The notes below the pieces were generated by a model, which made no database searches, had not been told where the DNA came from, and saw only the letters and a list, made by a program, of their open reading frames with translations. Positions 19,638 to 27,480 of a DNA stretch of 64,000 nucleotides are shown in pieces. The DNA is from Puerhibacterium puerhi (GTDB lineage: Bacteria > Actinomycetota > Actinomycetes > Actinomycetales > Cellulomonadaceae). The translations under genes were made by a program, and so were the position numbers. The stretch spans positions 1-64,000 of the forward strand of contig NZ_WUWN01000017.1 in the NCBI RefSeq assembly GCF_009846865.1, written 5' to 3'. Positions within the stretch are counted from its first letter, which is position 1, and every line of letters begins with the position of its first letter.

Positions 19638-20795
19638 TCAGCCGGCGACGCCGGCGTCGATCTCGTCCTGCGTCCAGTAGCCGGAGTCGACCAGGAGCGG
19701 CTTGATGTTGTCCGAGTAGACCGTGTCGACCTCGAGGAGGTACGACGGGACGACCTTGACGCCGTTGTCGTACGTCTCGGTGTCGTTGGCCTCGGGCTCC
19801 TCGCCGTTGATGTAGGCCTCGGCGGCCACGACGGCCTGGTCGGCCAGCTTGCGCGTGTCCTTGAAGATCGTGGACTGCTGCACGCCGTCCTGGATCAGCT
19901 TGACCGAGGCGATCTCGGCGTCCTGACCGGTCACGACCGGCAGGCCGTCGGCGATCGACGGGCCCATGCCGACGCCCTGGAGCGCCGTGATGATGCCGCG
20001 CGAGATGCCGTCGTAGGGCGACAGCACGCCGTGGAGCTCGGTTCCGTCGGAGTAGTTCTGGCTGAGCAGGTCCTCCATGCGCTTCTGCGCGGTCTCCTGC
20101 GACCAGCGCAGCGTCGCGGCCTGCTCGATGTCGGTCTGGCCCGAGGGGACCACGAGCGAGCCGTCGTCGATGAACGGCTGGAGCGTGTCCATCGCGCCCT
20201 TCCAGAAGAAGTGCGCGTTGTTGTCGTCCAGCGAGCCGGCGAACAGCTCGATGTTGAACGGCCCCTTCTCCCCCGTCGGCTTGCCGTCGGCGTCGGTGAG
20301 GCCGAGGCCCGTCAGCAGCGCCGTGGCCTGCGCGACGCCGACCGCCTCGTTGTCGAACGTGACGTAGAAGTCGACGTTCTCGCTGTCGCGGATCAGGCGG
20401 TCGTAGGAGATGACCGGGATGTTCGCGGCGGCGGCAGCCTCGAGCTGGCTCGTCAGCGCCGTACCGTCGATCGCCGCGACGATGAGCACGTCGGCACCGC
20501 CGGTGATCATCTGGTCGATCTGCTGCGTCTGGGTGGGGATGTCGTCACCCGCGTACTGCAGGTCGACCGTGTAGCCCTTGTCCTCGAGGGCGTCCTTGAC
20601 GGCGTTGCCGTCCTGGATCCACCGCTCCGAGGTCTCGGTCGGCATGGCCACGCCGATCGTGACGTCGTCGTCGCCGTTTCCGGCCGGGGCGCTCTCGTCC
20701 CCGCCGCCACCGGCGCCCGAGCCACCACAGGCGGCCAGCGAGAGCGTCAGCGCCGCACCCGCGGCGACCACGCCCATCTTCTTGCCGAGTCGCAT
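19638..20795 (-). CDS. chvE: multiple-monosaccharide ABC transporter substrate-binding lipoprotein
   Basis: 385 aa. Lipoprotein signal peptide MRLGKKMGVVAAGAALTLSL with lipobox LAAC and a Gly/Ser linker. The periplasmic-binding-protein fold (Peripla_BP_4, ChvE/XylF-like) shows VTIGVAMPTETSERWIQDG, LIVAAIDGTALTSQL, VISYDRLI and VVTGQDAEIASVKLIQDG. It captures aldose monosaccharides at the outer face of the membrane and delivers them to MmsB. First gene of the chvE-mmsA-mmsB operon, with a candidate promoter/operator at 20907-20935. Confidence 0.95.
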   Translation of the reverse strand: MRLGKKMGVVAAGAALTLSLAACGGSGAGGGGDESAPAGNGDDDVTIGVAMPTETSERWIQDGNAVKDALEDKGYTVDLQYAGDDIPTQTQQIDQMITGGADVLIVAAIDGTALTSQLEAAAAANIPVISYDRLIRDSENVDFYVTFDNEAVGVAQATALLTGLGLTDADGKPTGEKGPFNIELFAGSLDDNNAHFFWKGAMDTLQPFIDDGSLVVPSGQTDIEQAATLRWSQETAQKRMEDLLSQNYSDGTELHGVLSPYDGISRGIITALQGVGMGPSIADGLPVVTGQDAEIASVKLIQDGVQQSTIFKDTRKLADQAVVAAEAYINGEEPEANDTETYDNGVKVVPSYLLEVDTVYSDNIKPLLVDSGYWTQDEIDAGVAG

Positions 20796-20906
20796 CCTCG
20801 CGCTCCTTCACTCGTCGTCGAGGGTCCCTCCGGCGCAGCCGTGTGCCGGTGCCCTCGCGGGCGGGACCAGGGGCGTCCCGGCCCTGGTCGGGCCGGTCCG
20901 GACACC

Positions 20907-20935
20907 AGAGTGATGGGTTCGAGACTCGAAGTCAA
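20907..20935 (-). promoter_or_regulatory. candidate chvE promoter with palindromic operator
   Basis: On the minus strand TTGACT (20935-20930) and CACTCT (20912-20907) are 17 nt apart. A perfect 13-bp palindrome TTCGAGACTCGAA (20918-20930) occupies the spacer and the end of the -35. A repressor such as the nearby ROK protein could bind there. The -10 is weak. The rest of the 410-nt gap (20796-21205) holds minor inverted repeats and the symmetric repeat element. Confidence 0.4.
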
Positions 20936-21095
20936 AGCCGGGACCGGGTCAGCGGGTCACGATCGCGTCACGATCCGGGACGGGAGGCGGCGCGGGGCGA
21001 GATTCGACCAGTTTGCTGCGATTCGCCCGGGCGTCTGGGCTACCGCGGCGCCGGATGCCGACGGCGTACCCACGCCTTCGCTCCCCGAACTCAAC

Positions 21096-21204
21096 GCCGA
21101 GATGGAAGCGCCGAGATAGAGAGGTGCGCTGCCGAGATAGAGAGGTGCCTCTCTATCTCGGCGGCGCACCTCTCTATCTCGGCGCCGGAGGTCTCTATCT
21201 CGGC
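21096..21204. repeat. symmetric CGAGATAGAGAGG repeat element, copy 1
   Basis: Three CCGAGATAGAGAGG-type units on the left face three reverse complements on the right, mostly spaced 21 bp. The inner part (21108-21146 with 21147-21185) folds into a 39-bp-arm stem with one T:G pair. The outer GCCGAGAT/ATCTCGGC (21096-21103/21197-21204) also pairs. It begins 1 nt from the mdh stop codon. The unit is about half AT, unlike its surroundings. A second copy lies at 25539-25657. It may act as a bidirectional terminator or be a REP/MITE-like mobile repeat. Confidence 0.9.
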
Positions 21205-21205
21205 A

Positions 21206-22195
21206 TCAGAGCAGGCCCAGGGCGCGCACGGCGTCGCGCTCCTCCACGAGCTCGGCCACCGAGCGCTCGATCCGCTCGCGCGAGAACTCGTCGACGTCCA
21301 GGCCCTCGACCACGTGCCAGGCGCCGTCGGACGCCGTGACCGGGAACGAGCACACGAGCCCCTCGGGCAGGCCGTACTCGCCGGTCGACCACAGCCCGGC
21401 GCTGGTCCAGTCGCCCTCGGGCGTGCCGTGCACCCAGTCGTGCACGTGCTGCAGCGCGGCGTTCGCGGCGGAGGCCTGCGACGAGGCGCCGCGCGCCTCG
21501 ATGATGGCCGCGCCGCGCTGCGCCACGGTCGGGATGAAGTCCTTCTCCAGCCACTCCCGGTCGGCGGCGAGCTCGGCGCCGGGGCGCCCGGCCACCTCGG
21601 CGTGGAAGACGTCGGGGTACTGGGTGGCCGAGTGGTTGCCCCAGATGGCGACGCGGCGCACGTCCGCCACGTGCGCGCCCGCGTGACGGGCGAGCTGGGA
21701 CAGGGCCCGGTTGTGGTCCAGGCGCGTCATCGCGGTGAACCGGTCCTTGGGCACGTCCGGGGCGTGCGCGGCGCAGATCAGCGCGTTCGTGTTGGCCGGG
21801 TTGCCGACGACGAGCACGCGCACGTCGTCCGCCGCGCCGTCGTTGATCGCCTCGCCCTGCGGTCCGAAGATCCCGCCGTTGGCCTCGAGCAGGTCGCGCC
21901 GCTCCATGCCGGCCTGTCGCGGCCGGGCGCCGACCAGCAGCGCCACGTCGGCGCCGTCGAACGCCCGGCGCGGGTCGTCGCTGATGTCGACGCCGTGCAG
22001 CAGGTCGAAGGCGCCGTCGTCGAGCTCCATCGCCACGCCCTCGGCCGCCTTCACCGCCTGCGGCACCTCGAGCAGGCGCAGGCGCACGGGCGTGTCCGGC
22101 CCGAGCATCGCGCCCGACGCGATCCGGAAGAGCAGCGCGTAGCCGATCTGGCCGGCGGCCCCGGTGACGGTGACGTTCACGGGTACGGTCGTCAT
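21206..22195 (-). CDS. mdh: malate dehydrogenase
   Basis: 329 aa from ATG at 22195, the standard actinobacterial length. NAD-binding [18 protein letters not shown] (residues about 6-23), substrate motif [44 protein letters not shown] with Asp/Arg, and catalytic His in [11 protein letters not shown] (about 185). Oxidises malate to oxaloacetate in the TCA cycle. It probably has its own promoter, being divergent from the aquaporin gene. The symmetric repeat element abuts its stop codon. Confidence 0.97.
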   Translation of the reverse strand: MTTVPVNVTVTGAAGQIGYALLFRIASGAMLGPDTPVRLRLLEVPQAVKAAEGVAMELDDGAFDLLHGVDISDDPRRAFDGADVALLVGARPRQAGMERRDLLEANGGIFGPQGEAINDGAADDVRVLVVGNPANTNALICAAHAPDVPKDRFTAMTRLDHNRALSQLARHAGAHVADVRRVAIWGNHSATQYPDVFHAEVAGRPGAELAADREWLEKDFIPTVAQRGAAIIEARGASSQASAANAALQHVHDWVHGTPEGDWTSAGLWSTGEYGLPEGLVCSFPVTASDGAWHVVEGLDVDEFSRERIERSVAELVEERDAVRALGLL

Positions 22196-22316
22196 GAGGC
22201 CACTGTGGCCCACGCGTCGCGACCTGGCGACAGCAGTTCCGGACGAATTCCGCGAATCGCCGCCGCTCCCGGGCCCCGGACCGGCATATTTCCGGCGTAC
22301 GTCCAGCATCGGCCGG

Positions 22317-22322
22317 TACGGT
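22317..22322 (+). promoter_or_regulatory. -10 hexamer TACGGT of aquaporin gene
   Basis: TACGGT would start transcription near 22329, giving a roughly 30-nt leader with AGGA at 22351-22354 before ATG 22360. Confidence 0.4.
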
Positions 22323-22359
22323 GCCCATGACAGCAGTTGCCGACACTCCAAGGATCCTC

Positions 22360-23412
22360 ATGTCCCAGGACTTCGCCGCGCCCAGCGGCACCGCTGCCGA
22401 GGCGCCCCTCGCCCCGCAGCCCTCGTACTCGATGACCTCACGGCTGGCCGCCGAGGCTTTCGGCACGTTCATCCTGATCCTCGGGATCGTCGGCACCGCC
22501 GCGCTCAACGCGGTGAACGGGGGGTCGATCCTCCCGGTGGCCCTCGCCGGCGGCATCATGCTCATGGCCGGGGTCGCGGCGGTGGGCCACGTCTCGGGCG
22601 GCCACTTCAACCCCGCCGTCACGCTCGGCCTCGCGCTCGCGGGCCGGACGCCGTGGCGCGACCTGCTGCCCTACTGGGTCGCCCAGCTCGTCGGCGCCGC
22701 GCTGGGCGCGCTGGTCGTCTTCGCCGTCATCCCGTCCGGCTACGCCCAGCTGATCGGGGCCGACGGCAAGGCCGGCGTCCTGCGCACCGCCGCCAACGGC
22801 TACGGCGAGCACTCGCCGCTGTTCACCCTCACCAACCAGCAGGCGGAGTTCACGCAGATCGCCGCGCTGCTGGTCGAGGTGATCCTGACCGCCGTGCTCG
22901 TCGGCGTCATCCTCTCCTCCGGCCGCGAGCGCACGAGCCGGGCGCCCTACCCGCCGGTGCTGGTCGGCCTGGTGCTCGGCGCCCTGATCATCATCGCGTG
23001 GCCCGTCACCAACGCCTCGCTCAACCCGGCCCGCTCCTTCGCCGCCGCGCTGTTCGCCGGCGGGTGGACGTGGGGGCAGTTCTTCTCGCTGTTCCTCTGG
23101 GCGCCGCTGCTGGGTGGCGCCGTCGCCGCGCTGTTCTACCGGGCGTTCTCGACGTCGCCGGCCGCCGCGGACGAGGCCCACGCCACGGCCCCGGCCGGTG
23201 ACACCGCGACCGCTGACGAGACCGCCGACGGCGCCTCCGTCGAGATCGCGACCGAGCGCGACGCCCCCGCCGCGACCGCCGCGGACCCGGACGCCGCCTC
23301 GGACACCCGCATCGAGGCTGCCGTCACCGACGCGGAGGTCGAGGCCGCCGAGGCCGAGGCCCACGCCGAGGAGCGCCGCGACGGCGAGGACGGCGGGGTC
23401 ACGCCGCGCTGA
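22360..23412 (+). CDS. MIP family aquaporin/glycerol channel with long acidic tail
   Basis: 350 aa from ATG at 22360, chosen for its AGGA site; upstream in-frame ATG 22327 and GTG 22321 are alternatives. Six transmembrane helices with two half-helix NPA boxes: GHFNPAVTLGLAL (about residue 85) and ASLNPARSFAAALF (about 225), the second followed by the selectivity-filter Arg. The channel core ends near residue 265. A tail of about 85 residues, rich in Ala, Glu, Asp and Thr (EVEAAEAEAHAEERRDGEDG), is unusual for the family. Water or small neutral solute transport; the narrow pore type is not certain. Confidence 0.88.
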   Translation: MSQDFAAPSGTAAEAPLAPQPSYSMTSRLAAEAFGTFILILGIVGTAALNAVNGGSILPVALAGGIMLMAGVAAVGHVSGGHFNPAVTLGLALAGRTPWRDLLPYWVAQLVGAALGALVVFAVIPSGYAQLIGADGKAGVLRTAANGYGEHSPLFTLTNQQAEFTQIAALLVEVILTAVLVGVILSSGRERTSRAPYPPVLVGLVLGALIIIAWPVTNASLNPARSFAAALFAGGWTWGQFFSLFLWAPLLGGAVAALFYRAFSTSPAAADEAHATAPAGDTATADETADGASVEIATERDAPAATAADPDAASDTRIEAAVTDAEVEAAEAEAHAEERRDGEDGGVTPR

Positions 23413-23431
23413 CACCTCGCGCCGCTCGTGC

Positions 23432-23467
23432 GACGAGCCCCGCCGTCCTCGGACGGCGGGGCTCGTC
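23432..23467. terminator. bidirectional terminator, aquaporin/DUF3017
   Basis: A perfect 17-bp stem (23432-23448 with 23451-23467) and TC loop lies between convergent genes. Confidence 0.7.
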
Positions 23468-23489
23468 CCGTCTGCGGCCGGCGCGGGGG

Positions 23490-24032
23490 TCAGCCGAGGA
23501 ACGGGATGGTGAGCGCGAGGAACAGGATCATCGCCGCCAGCCCCCAGCACGTGGCGACGTCGAGCAGCTTGCTGCGCACGACGATGCCGGCGGCGGCGTT
23601 CGCGCGCGGTGCGAGCGCCCGCCAGGTGCCCACGACGGCGAGCGTCAGCGCGAGGGTGACGGCCCCGGCGCGGACCCCGACCAGGAGGCCCATCGCGCCG
23701 GTCAGCAGGACACCCACCATGGCGACGGTGAGCGACGCCCGCGGGTTCGGCCCGCGGTAGGGGCGCCGGGCGGGCGCTGCCGCGGGCGGGACGCTGCCCC
23801 AGGGCGAGCCCGGCGTCGCGGGCGCGGGCACGGGCTCGGTCGACGACGCCGGGCCGGCCGCCGCGGCCGGTGCCCGGCCCGGGACCGCCGGCTCGGCGGG
23901 CCCGTCGTCACCCGGCGACGGCGCGCGGGCGGCCGCGGCCTCGTCGTCCGACGGGCCGGGAACGGGGTCCGCTCCCCCGGCCGCTGCCCGGGGGAGCCAG
24001 GCCGGGCCCTGGGCGGTCGGTCGCGGTTCCAC
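23490..24032 (-). CDS. DUF3017 family membrane protein
   Basis: 180 aa from GTG at 24032; TAGGCT (24040-24045) lies 7 nt upstream. The first 90 residues are Pro/Ala-rich and low complexity. The C-terminal half is the DUF3017 core with three transmembrane segments: ASLTVAMVGVLLTGAMGLLV, TLALTLAVVGTWRALAP, and a final LDVATCWGLAAMILFLALTI after the conserved VVRSKLLDV. The family is actinobacteria-specific and typically sits near folD, purH or mdh, as here. Function unknown. Confidence 0.82.
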   Translation of the reverse strand: MEPRPTAQGPAWLPRAAAGGADPVPGPSDDEAAAARAPSPGDDGPAEPAVPGRAPAAAAGPASSTEPVPAPATPGSPWGSVPPAAAPARRPYRGPNPRASLTVAMVGVLLTGAMGLLVGVRAGAVTLALTLAVVGTWRALAPRANAAAGIVVRSKLLDVATCWGLAAMILFLALTIPFLG

Positions 24033-24113
24033 GGCGTCGAGCCTACCGCCGCGGGACCGCCGGCCCGGCGTCGCCGAGTGGCCCCCACCACACCCCTCGA
24101 CGCGTGCGGGGGT

Positions 24114-24119
24114 TAGCGT
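24114..24119 (+). promoter_or_regulatory. -10 hexamer TAGCGT of leaderless gene at 24126
   Basis: TAGCGT ends 6 nt before the GTG at 24126. It lies close to the divergent DUF3017 promoter. Confidence 0.5.
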
Positions 24120-24125
24120 GACGGC

Positions 24126-25538
24126 GTGCCAGTCCGTCCCGCCCCTCGCCGCTACCCCACCCTCCCCACCCCGCCGTCGCTGCCGCGGCCGCGCTCCGTC
24201 GTGGTCGTCGGTGCCGGGCTCGCCGGCGCGCAGAGCGTCGCCGCGCTGCGCAACCACGGGTTCGACGGGCGGATCACCCTGCTGGGCGCGGAGGGCGTCG
24301 CCCCGTACGACCGGCCGCCGCTGTCGAAGGAGCTGCTCACCCGGCCCGAGCCGGTGTGGCTGCGCGACGACCTGGGCGTGGACGTCGAGGAGCTCGCCGA
24401 CGAGGTGCGCCTCGCCGACCCCGCGGTGCGGCTCGAGCCCGAGCCGGACGCCGTCGCCGTGACCACGGCCTCCGGCGACCGCCTCGTGGCCGACGCCGTC
24501 GTCCTCGCCGTCGGGTCCGAGCCCGTGCGGCCGCCCGGCTGGGAGACGGCCTGGACGCTGCACACGGCCGCCGACGCCGACCGGCTGCGTGCCGTGCTGA
24601 AGGAGAAGGCCGGGCTGCGGCTCGTCGTCGTGGGCGCGGGCTGGATCGGCGCGGAGCTCGCGGGCGTCGCCGCGGGCGCGGGCGCCGACGTCACCGTCGT
24701 CGAGGCGGCGCCCGCCCCGCTCGACCGCCAGCTCGGCCCCGCCGTCGGCGCGCACCTGGTGCCCTGGTACGCCGCGGCCGGGGTGCGGCTGCGCACCGGC
24801 GAGCCGGTCGCGGACGTGGACGCCGGGGGCGTCACGCTCGCCTCGGGCGAGCACCTGCCGGCCGACGTCGTGCTCGCGGCCGTCGGCGCCCGGCCGGCGT
24901 CGGGCTGGCTCGCGGGGAGCCTGCCGCTCGACGCCCGCGGCGGGCTGCGCGTCGACGCCGCCGGCCGGCTGACCGGCCGGGCCTCGCCCACCGACGCGGC
25001 CGGCCGGCTGGGGGCCGCCACGCTCGCGCGGATCTGGGCGGTGGGCGACGTCGCCACCCGCGAGCACCCGGTGTTCGGTCCGGTGCCGGGCGGGCACTGG
25101 TCGGCCGCGCTGCACGACCCCGAGACGACGGTGCGGGCGCTGCTCGGCATCGACGAGTCGCCCGCCGAGCCCGAGGAGCTGCGCGCCCGGCTGGGCCTGC
25201 CGCCGGTGCCGCGGCACGCGCCGTACGTGTTCTCCCGCCAGCTCGGTCACGACCTCGCGCTGCTCGGCCTGCCGAGCGGCGTCGAGGAGGTGGCGCTGCG
25301 CGGCGACCCCGCGTCGGGCGGCCCGTGGGCGGCGCTCTACCTCGAGCAGGCCCTCGACCGGCACCCCCAGCACACGCACGAGGGCCACCGCGTCGCGCTC
25401 GTGCGCGCGGTGCTGCTGGTCGACTCCCCGCGCGAGGTGGGCGCCGTGCGCCGGCTGATGAACCGCGGCGAGCCGCTGCGGGTGGACGTCGACCGCGCCC
25501 TCGACCCGACGGTCCGCCTCAAGGACGCCGTCCTCTGA
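24126..25538 (+). CDS. ferredoxin/rubredoxin-reductase-type FAD oxidoreductase
   Basis: 470 aa from GTG. Two dinucleotide-binding folds: FAD motif VVVVGAGLAGAQSVAALRNHG (about residue 25) and NAD(P) motif LVVVGAGWIGAELAGVAAG (about 170). It has PYDRPPLSKELL, typical of ferredoxin-NAD reductases of dioxygenase/P450 systems, and the FAD-closing IWAVGDVATREH (about 300). The C-terminal reductase domain includes HWSAALHDPETTVRALLG. The electron acceptor is not encoded nearby. It ends 1 nt before the symmetric repeat element and is convergent with purH. Confidence 0.9.
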   Translation: MPVRPAPRRYPTLPTPPSLPRPRSVVVVGAGLAGAQSVAALRNHGFDGRITLLGAEGVAPYDRPPLSKELLTRPEPVWLRDDLGVDVEELADEVRLADPAVRLEPEPDAVAVTTASGDRLVADAVVLAVGSEPVRPPGWETAWTLHTAADADRLRAVLKEKAGLRLVVVGAGWIGAELAGVAAGAGADVTVVEAAPAPLDRQLGPAVGAHLVPWYAAAGVRLRTGEPVADVDAGGVTLASGEHLPADVVLAAVGARPASGWLAGSLPLDARGGLRVDAAGRLTGRASPTDAAGRLGAATLARIWAVGDVATREHPVFGPVPGGHWSAALHDPETTVRALLGIDESPAEPEELRARLGLPPVPRHAPYVFSRQLGHDLALLGLPSGVEEVALRGDPASGGPWAALYLEQALDRHPQHTHEGHRVALVRAVLLVDSPREVGAVRRLMNRGEPLRVDVDRALDPTVRLKDAVL

Positions 25539-25657
25539 CGCCGAGATAGAGAGCCAGCCCGCCGAAGTAGAGAGGCGCCCCGGCGAGATAGAGAGGTGGC
25601 CTCTCTATCTCGCCGGGGCGCCTCTCTATCTCGCGCGGTCGGGTCTCTATCTCGGCG
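25539..25657. repeat. symmetric CGAGATAGAGAGG repeat element, copy 2
   Basis: Three units (near 25541, 25562, 25584) face three reverse complements (near 25600, 25621, 25643), about 21 bp apart. The inner arms (25563-25596 with 25600-25633, loop TGG) pair over 34 positions with one wobble and one mismatch. The outer arms (25539-25552 with 25644-25657) also pair. It fills the whole gap between two convergent genes, from 1 nt after the flavoprotein stop to 7 nt before the purH stop. Like copy 1, the first unit read from the minus-strand gene end is GCCGAGATAGAGACC. Confidence 0.9.
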
Positions 25658-25663
25658 AGAGGG

Positions 25664-27304
25664 TCAGTGCGCGAAGTGGCGCGTGCCCGTGAAGTACATC
25701 GTCACGCCGGCGGCCTCGGCGGCGGCGACCACCTCGGCGTCGCGGATCGACCCGCCCGGCTGCACGACGGCGCGCACGCCCGCGTCGAGCAGCACCTGCA
25801 GGCCGTCGGCGAACGGGAAGAACGCGTCCGACGCCGCGACGGCGCCCCGCGCCCGCTCCTGGCCCTCGGCGAGCGTGTTGGCCCGCTCGACCGCGAGGCG
25901 GCAGGAGTCCACGCGGTTGACCTGCCCCATGCCGATGCCGACGGCGGCGCCGTCCGAGGCCAGCAGGATGGCGTTGGACTTGGCGGCGCGCACGGCCCGC
26001 CACGCGAAGGCGAGGTCCGCGAGCGTGGCGTCGTCGGCGGCCGCGCCGGCGGCGAGCGTCCAGGTCGCCGGGTCGTCGCCGTCGGCCTGGTAGCGGTCGG
26101 CCGCCTGCACGAGCAGGCCGCCGGAGATCGGCCGGGTCTCGACGGCGGCGCGCGGCGGGTTCGGCACCACGAGCAGGCGGACGTTCTTCTTGGCCTGCAG
26201 GATCTCCAGCGCCTCGGGCTCGAAGCCGGGGGCGACGACGACCTCGGTGAACACCGGGGCGATCTGCTCGGCCGCGGCCTTGGTGATCACGCCGTTGGCA
26301 GCGATGACGCCGCCGTAGGCGGAGACCGGGTCGGTGGCGTGGGCCCGGCGGTGCGCCTCGGCGATGTCGGCGCCGACGGCGATGCCGCACGGGTTGGCGT
26401 GCTTGATGATCGCCACCGCGGGGCCCTCGTGGTCCCAGGCGGCGCGCCAGGCGGCGTCGGCGTCGACGTAGTTGTTGTAGCTCATCGCCTTGCCGTGCAG
26501 CTGCTCGGCCTGGGCCAGGCCCGGCTCGCCGTGGCCGACGGTGTACAGCGCGGCGCGCTGGTGCGGGTTCTCGCCGTAGCGCAGCACGTCGGCGCGGTCC
26601 CACGTCCCGCCGATCCACGCGGGGAAGCCGGTGGAGACCTGCCCCTCCAGGGTCTCGACGGCGTCCGTCGGGGCGACGACGCTGCCCATCCACGAGGCGA
26701 CCGCGACGTCGTAGGTGGCGGTGTGCACGAACGCGGCGGCGGCGAGCTCCTTGCGCTGGGCGTAGGTGAAGCCGCCGGCCTGCACGGCCTCGACGACCAG
26801 CCCGTAGCGGGCCGGGTCGACGACGACGGCCACCGAGGGGTGGTTCTTCGCCGCGGCGCGGACCATCGACGGGCCGCCGATGTCGATCTGCTCGATGACG
26901 GCGTCCTGGCCGGCGCCCGAGGCGACCGTGGCGGCGAACGGGTACAGGTTGACGACCACGAGCTCGAACGGCTCGATGCCGAGCTCGTCGAGCTGGGCGA
27001 GGTGGTCGGCCTTGCGGGTGTCGGCCAGCAGCCCGGCGTGCACGCGCGGGTGCAGCGTCTTGACGCGGCCCTCGAGGCACTCGGGGAACCCGGTCAGGTC
27101 CTCCACGCGGGTCACCGGGACGCCGGCGGCGGCGATCGTGCCGGCGGTGGAGCCGGTGGAGACCAGCTCGACGCCCGCGGCGTGCAGGGCGGTGGCCAGC
27201 TCCACCAGGCCGGTCTTGTCGTAGACGCTCAGCAGGGCGCGACGCACCGGGCGGCGCGAGTCGTCGGCGAGCTGGACGTCGGGGGCGGCGGGGGCGCCGG
27301 ACAT
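25664..27304 (-). CDS. purH: AICAR transformylase/IMP cyclohydrolase
   Basis: 546 aa from ATG at 27304 (SD GAGGAG). Last two steps of IMP synthesis; the transformylase uses 10-formyl-THF. N-terminal IMP cyclohydrolase: [53 protein letters not shown]-terminal transformylase: [15 protein letters not shown], the catalytic Lys-His in [13 protein letters not shown], and YTAA-region equivalents to the end ([11 protein letters not shown]). The usual purN-purH adjacency is broken by an MFS/ArsR pair, and purH has its own promoter and ZTP riboswitch. Confidence 0.98.
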   Translation of the reverse strand: MSGAPAAPDVQLADDSRRPVRRALLSVYDKTGLVELATALHAAGVELVSTGSTAGTIAAAGVPVTRVEDLTGFPECLEGRVKTLHPRVHAGLLADTRKADHLAQLDELGIEPFELVVVNLYPFAATVASGAGQDAVIEQIDIGGPSMVRAAAKNHPSVAVVVDPARYGLVVEAVQAGGFTYAQRKELAAAAFVHTATYDVAVASWMGSVVAPTDAVETLEGQVSTGFPAWIGGTWDRADVLRYGENPHQRAALYTVGHGEPGLAQAEQLHGKAMSYNNYVDADAAWRAAWDHEGPAVAIIKHANPCGIAVGADIAEAHRRAHATDPVSAYGGVIAANGVITKAAAEQIAPVFTEVVVAPGFEPEALEILQAKKNVRLLVVPNPPRAAVETRPISGGLLVQAADRYQADGDDPATWTLAAGAAADDATLADLAFAWRAVRAAKSNAILLASDGAAVGIGMGQVNRVDSCRLAVERANTLAEGQERARGAVAASDAFFPFADGLQVLLDAGVRAVVQPGGSIRDAEVVAAAEAAGVTMYFTGTRHFAH

Positions 27305-27338
27305 GGCGTTCTCCTCGGGTCGTTCTTGCGAAGGACCC

Positions 27339-27421
27339 CTGGCGCCCAGGCGGGCGGCGCACACGGTGGGGCGGTGCGGCGGCCGCTCCCCGGTGGTGAC
27401 CCACCCTCGCCAGTCACGGCC
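27339..27421 (-). ncRNA. ZTP (pfl) riboswitch upstream of purH
   Basis: On the minus strand: CCGTGACTGGCG (about 27419-27408), then the core TCACCACCGGGGAGCG (about 27400-27385), a variable GC-rich stem, and CGCCTGGGCGCC (27352-27341). The 16-nt core is identical to that of the glyA leader. Downstream, GGGTC and GACCC flank a short hairpin just before the GAGGAG ribosome site, so translation or early termination could be controlled. purH is a classic ZTP-riboswitch gene; its product consumes ZMP. Confidence 0.9.
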
Positions 27422-27427
27422 GCGGCG

Positions 27428-27433
27428 AGTCTA
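27428..27433 (-). promoter_or_regulatory. -10 hexamer TAGACT of purH transcript
   Basis: TAGACT on the minus strand ends 6 nt before the likely 5' end of the purH aptamer. Confidence 0.5.
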
Positions 27434-27480
27434 CCGCCCGCCGCGCGGCGGGCCCAGGCCCGGCCGCTCTCCCCTCGGGG

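Noticed and set aside
21096-21204. CRISPR array
   Set aside because: Units are mirrored rather than direct, the spaces between them are constant, not unique spacers, and no cas genes are present.
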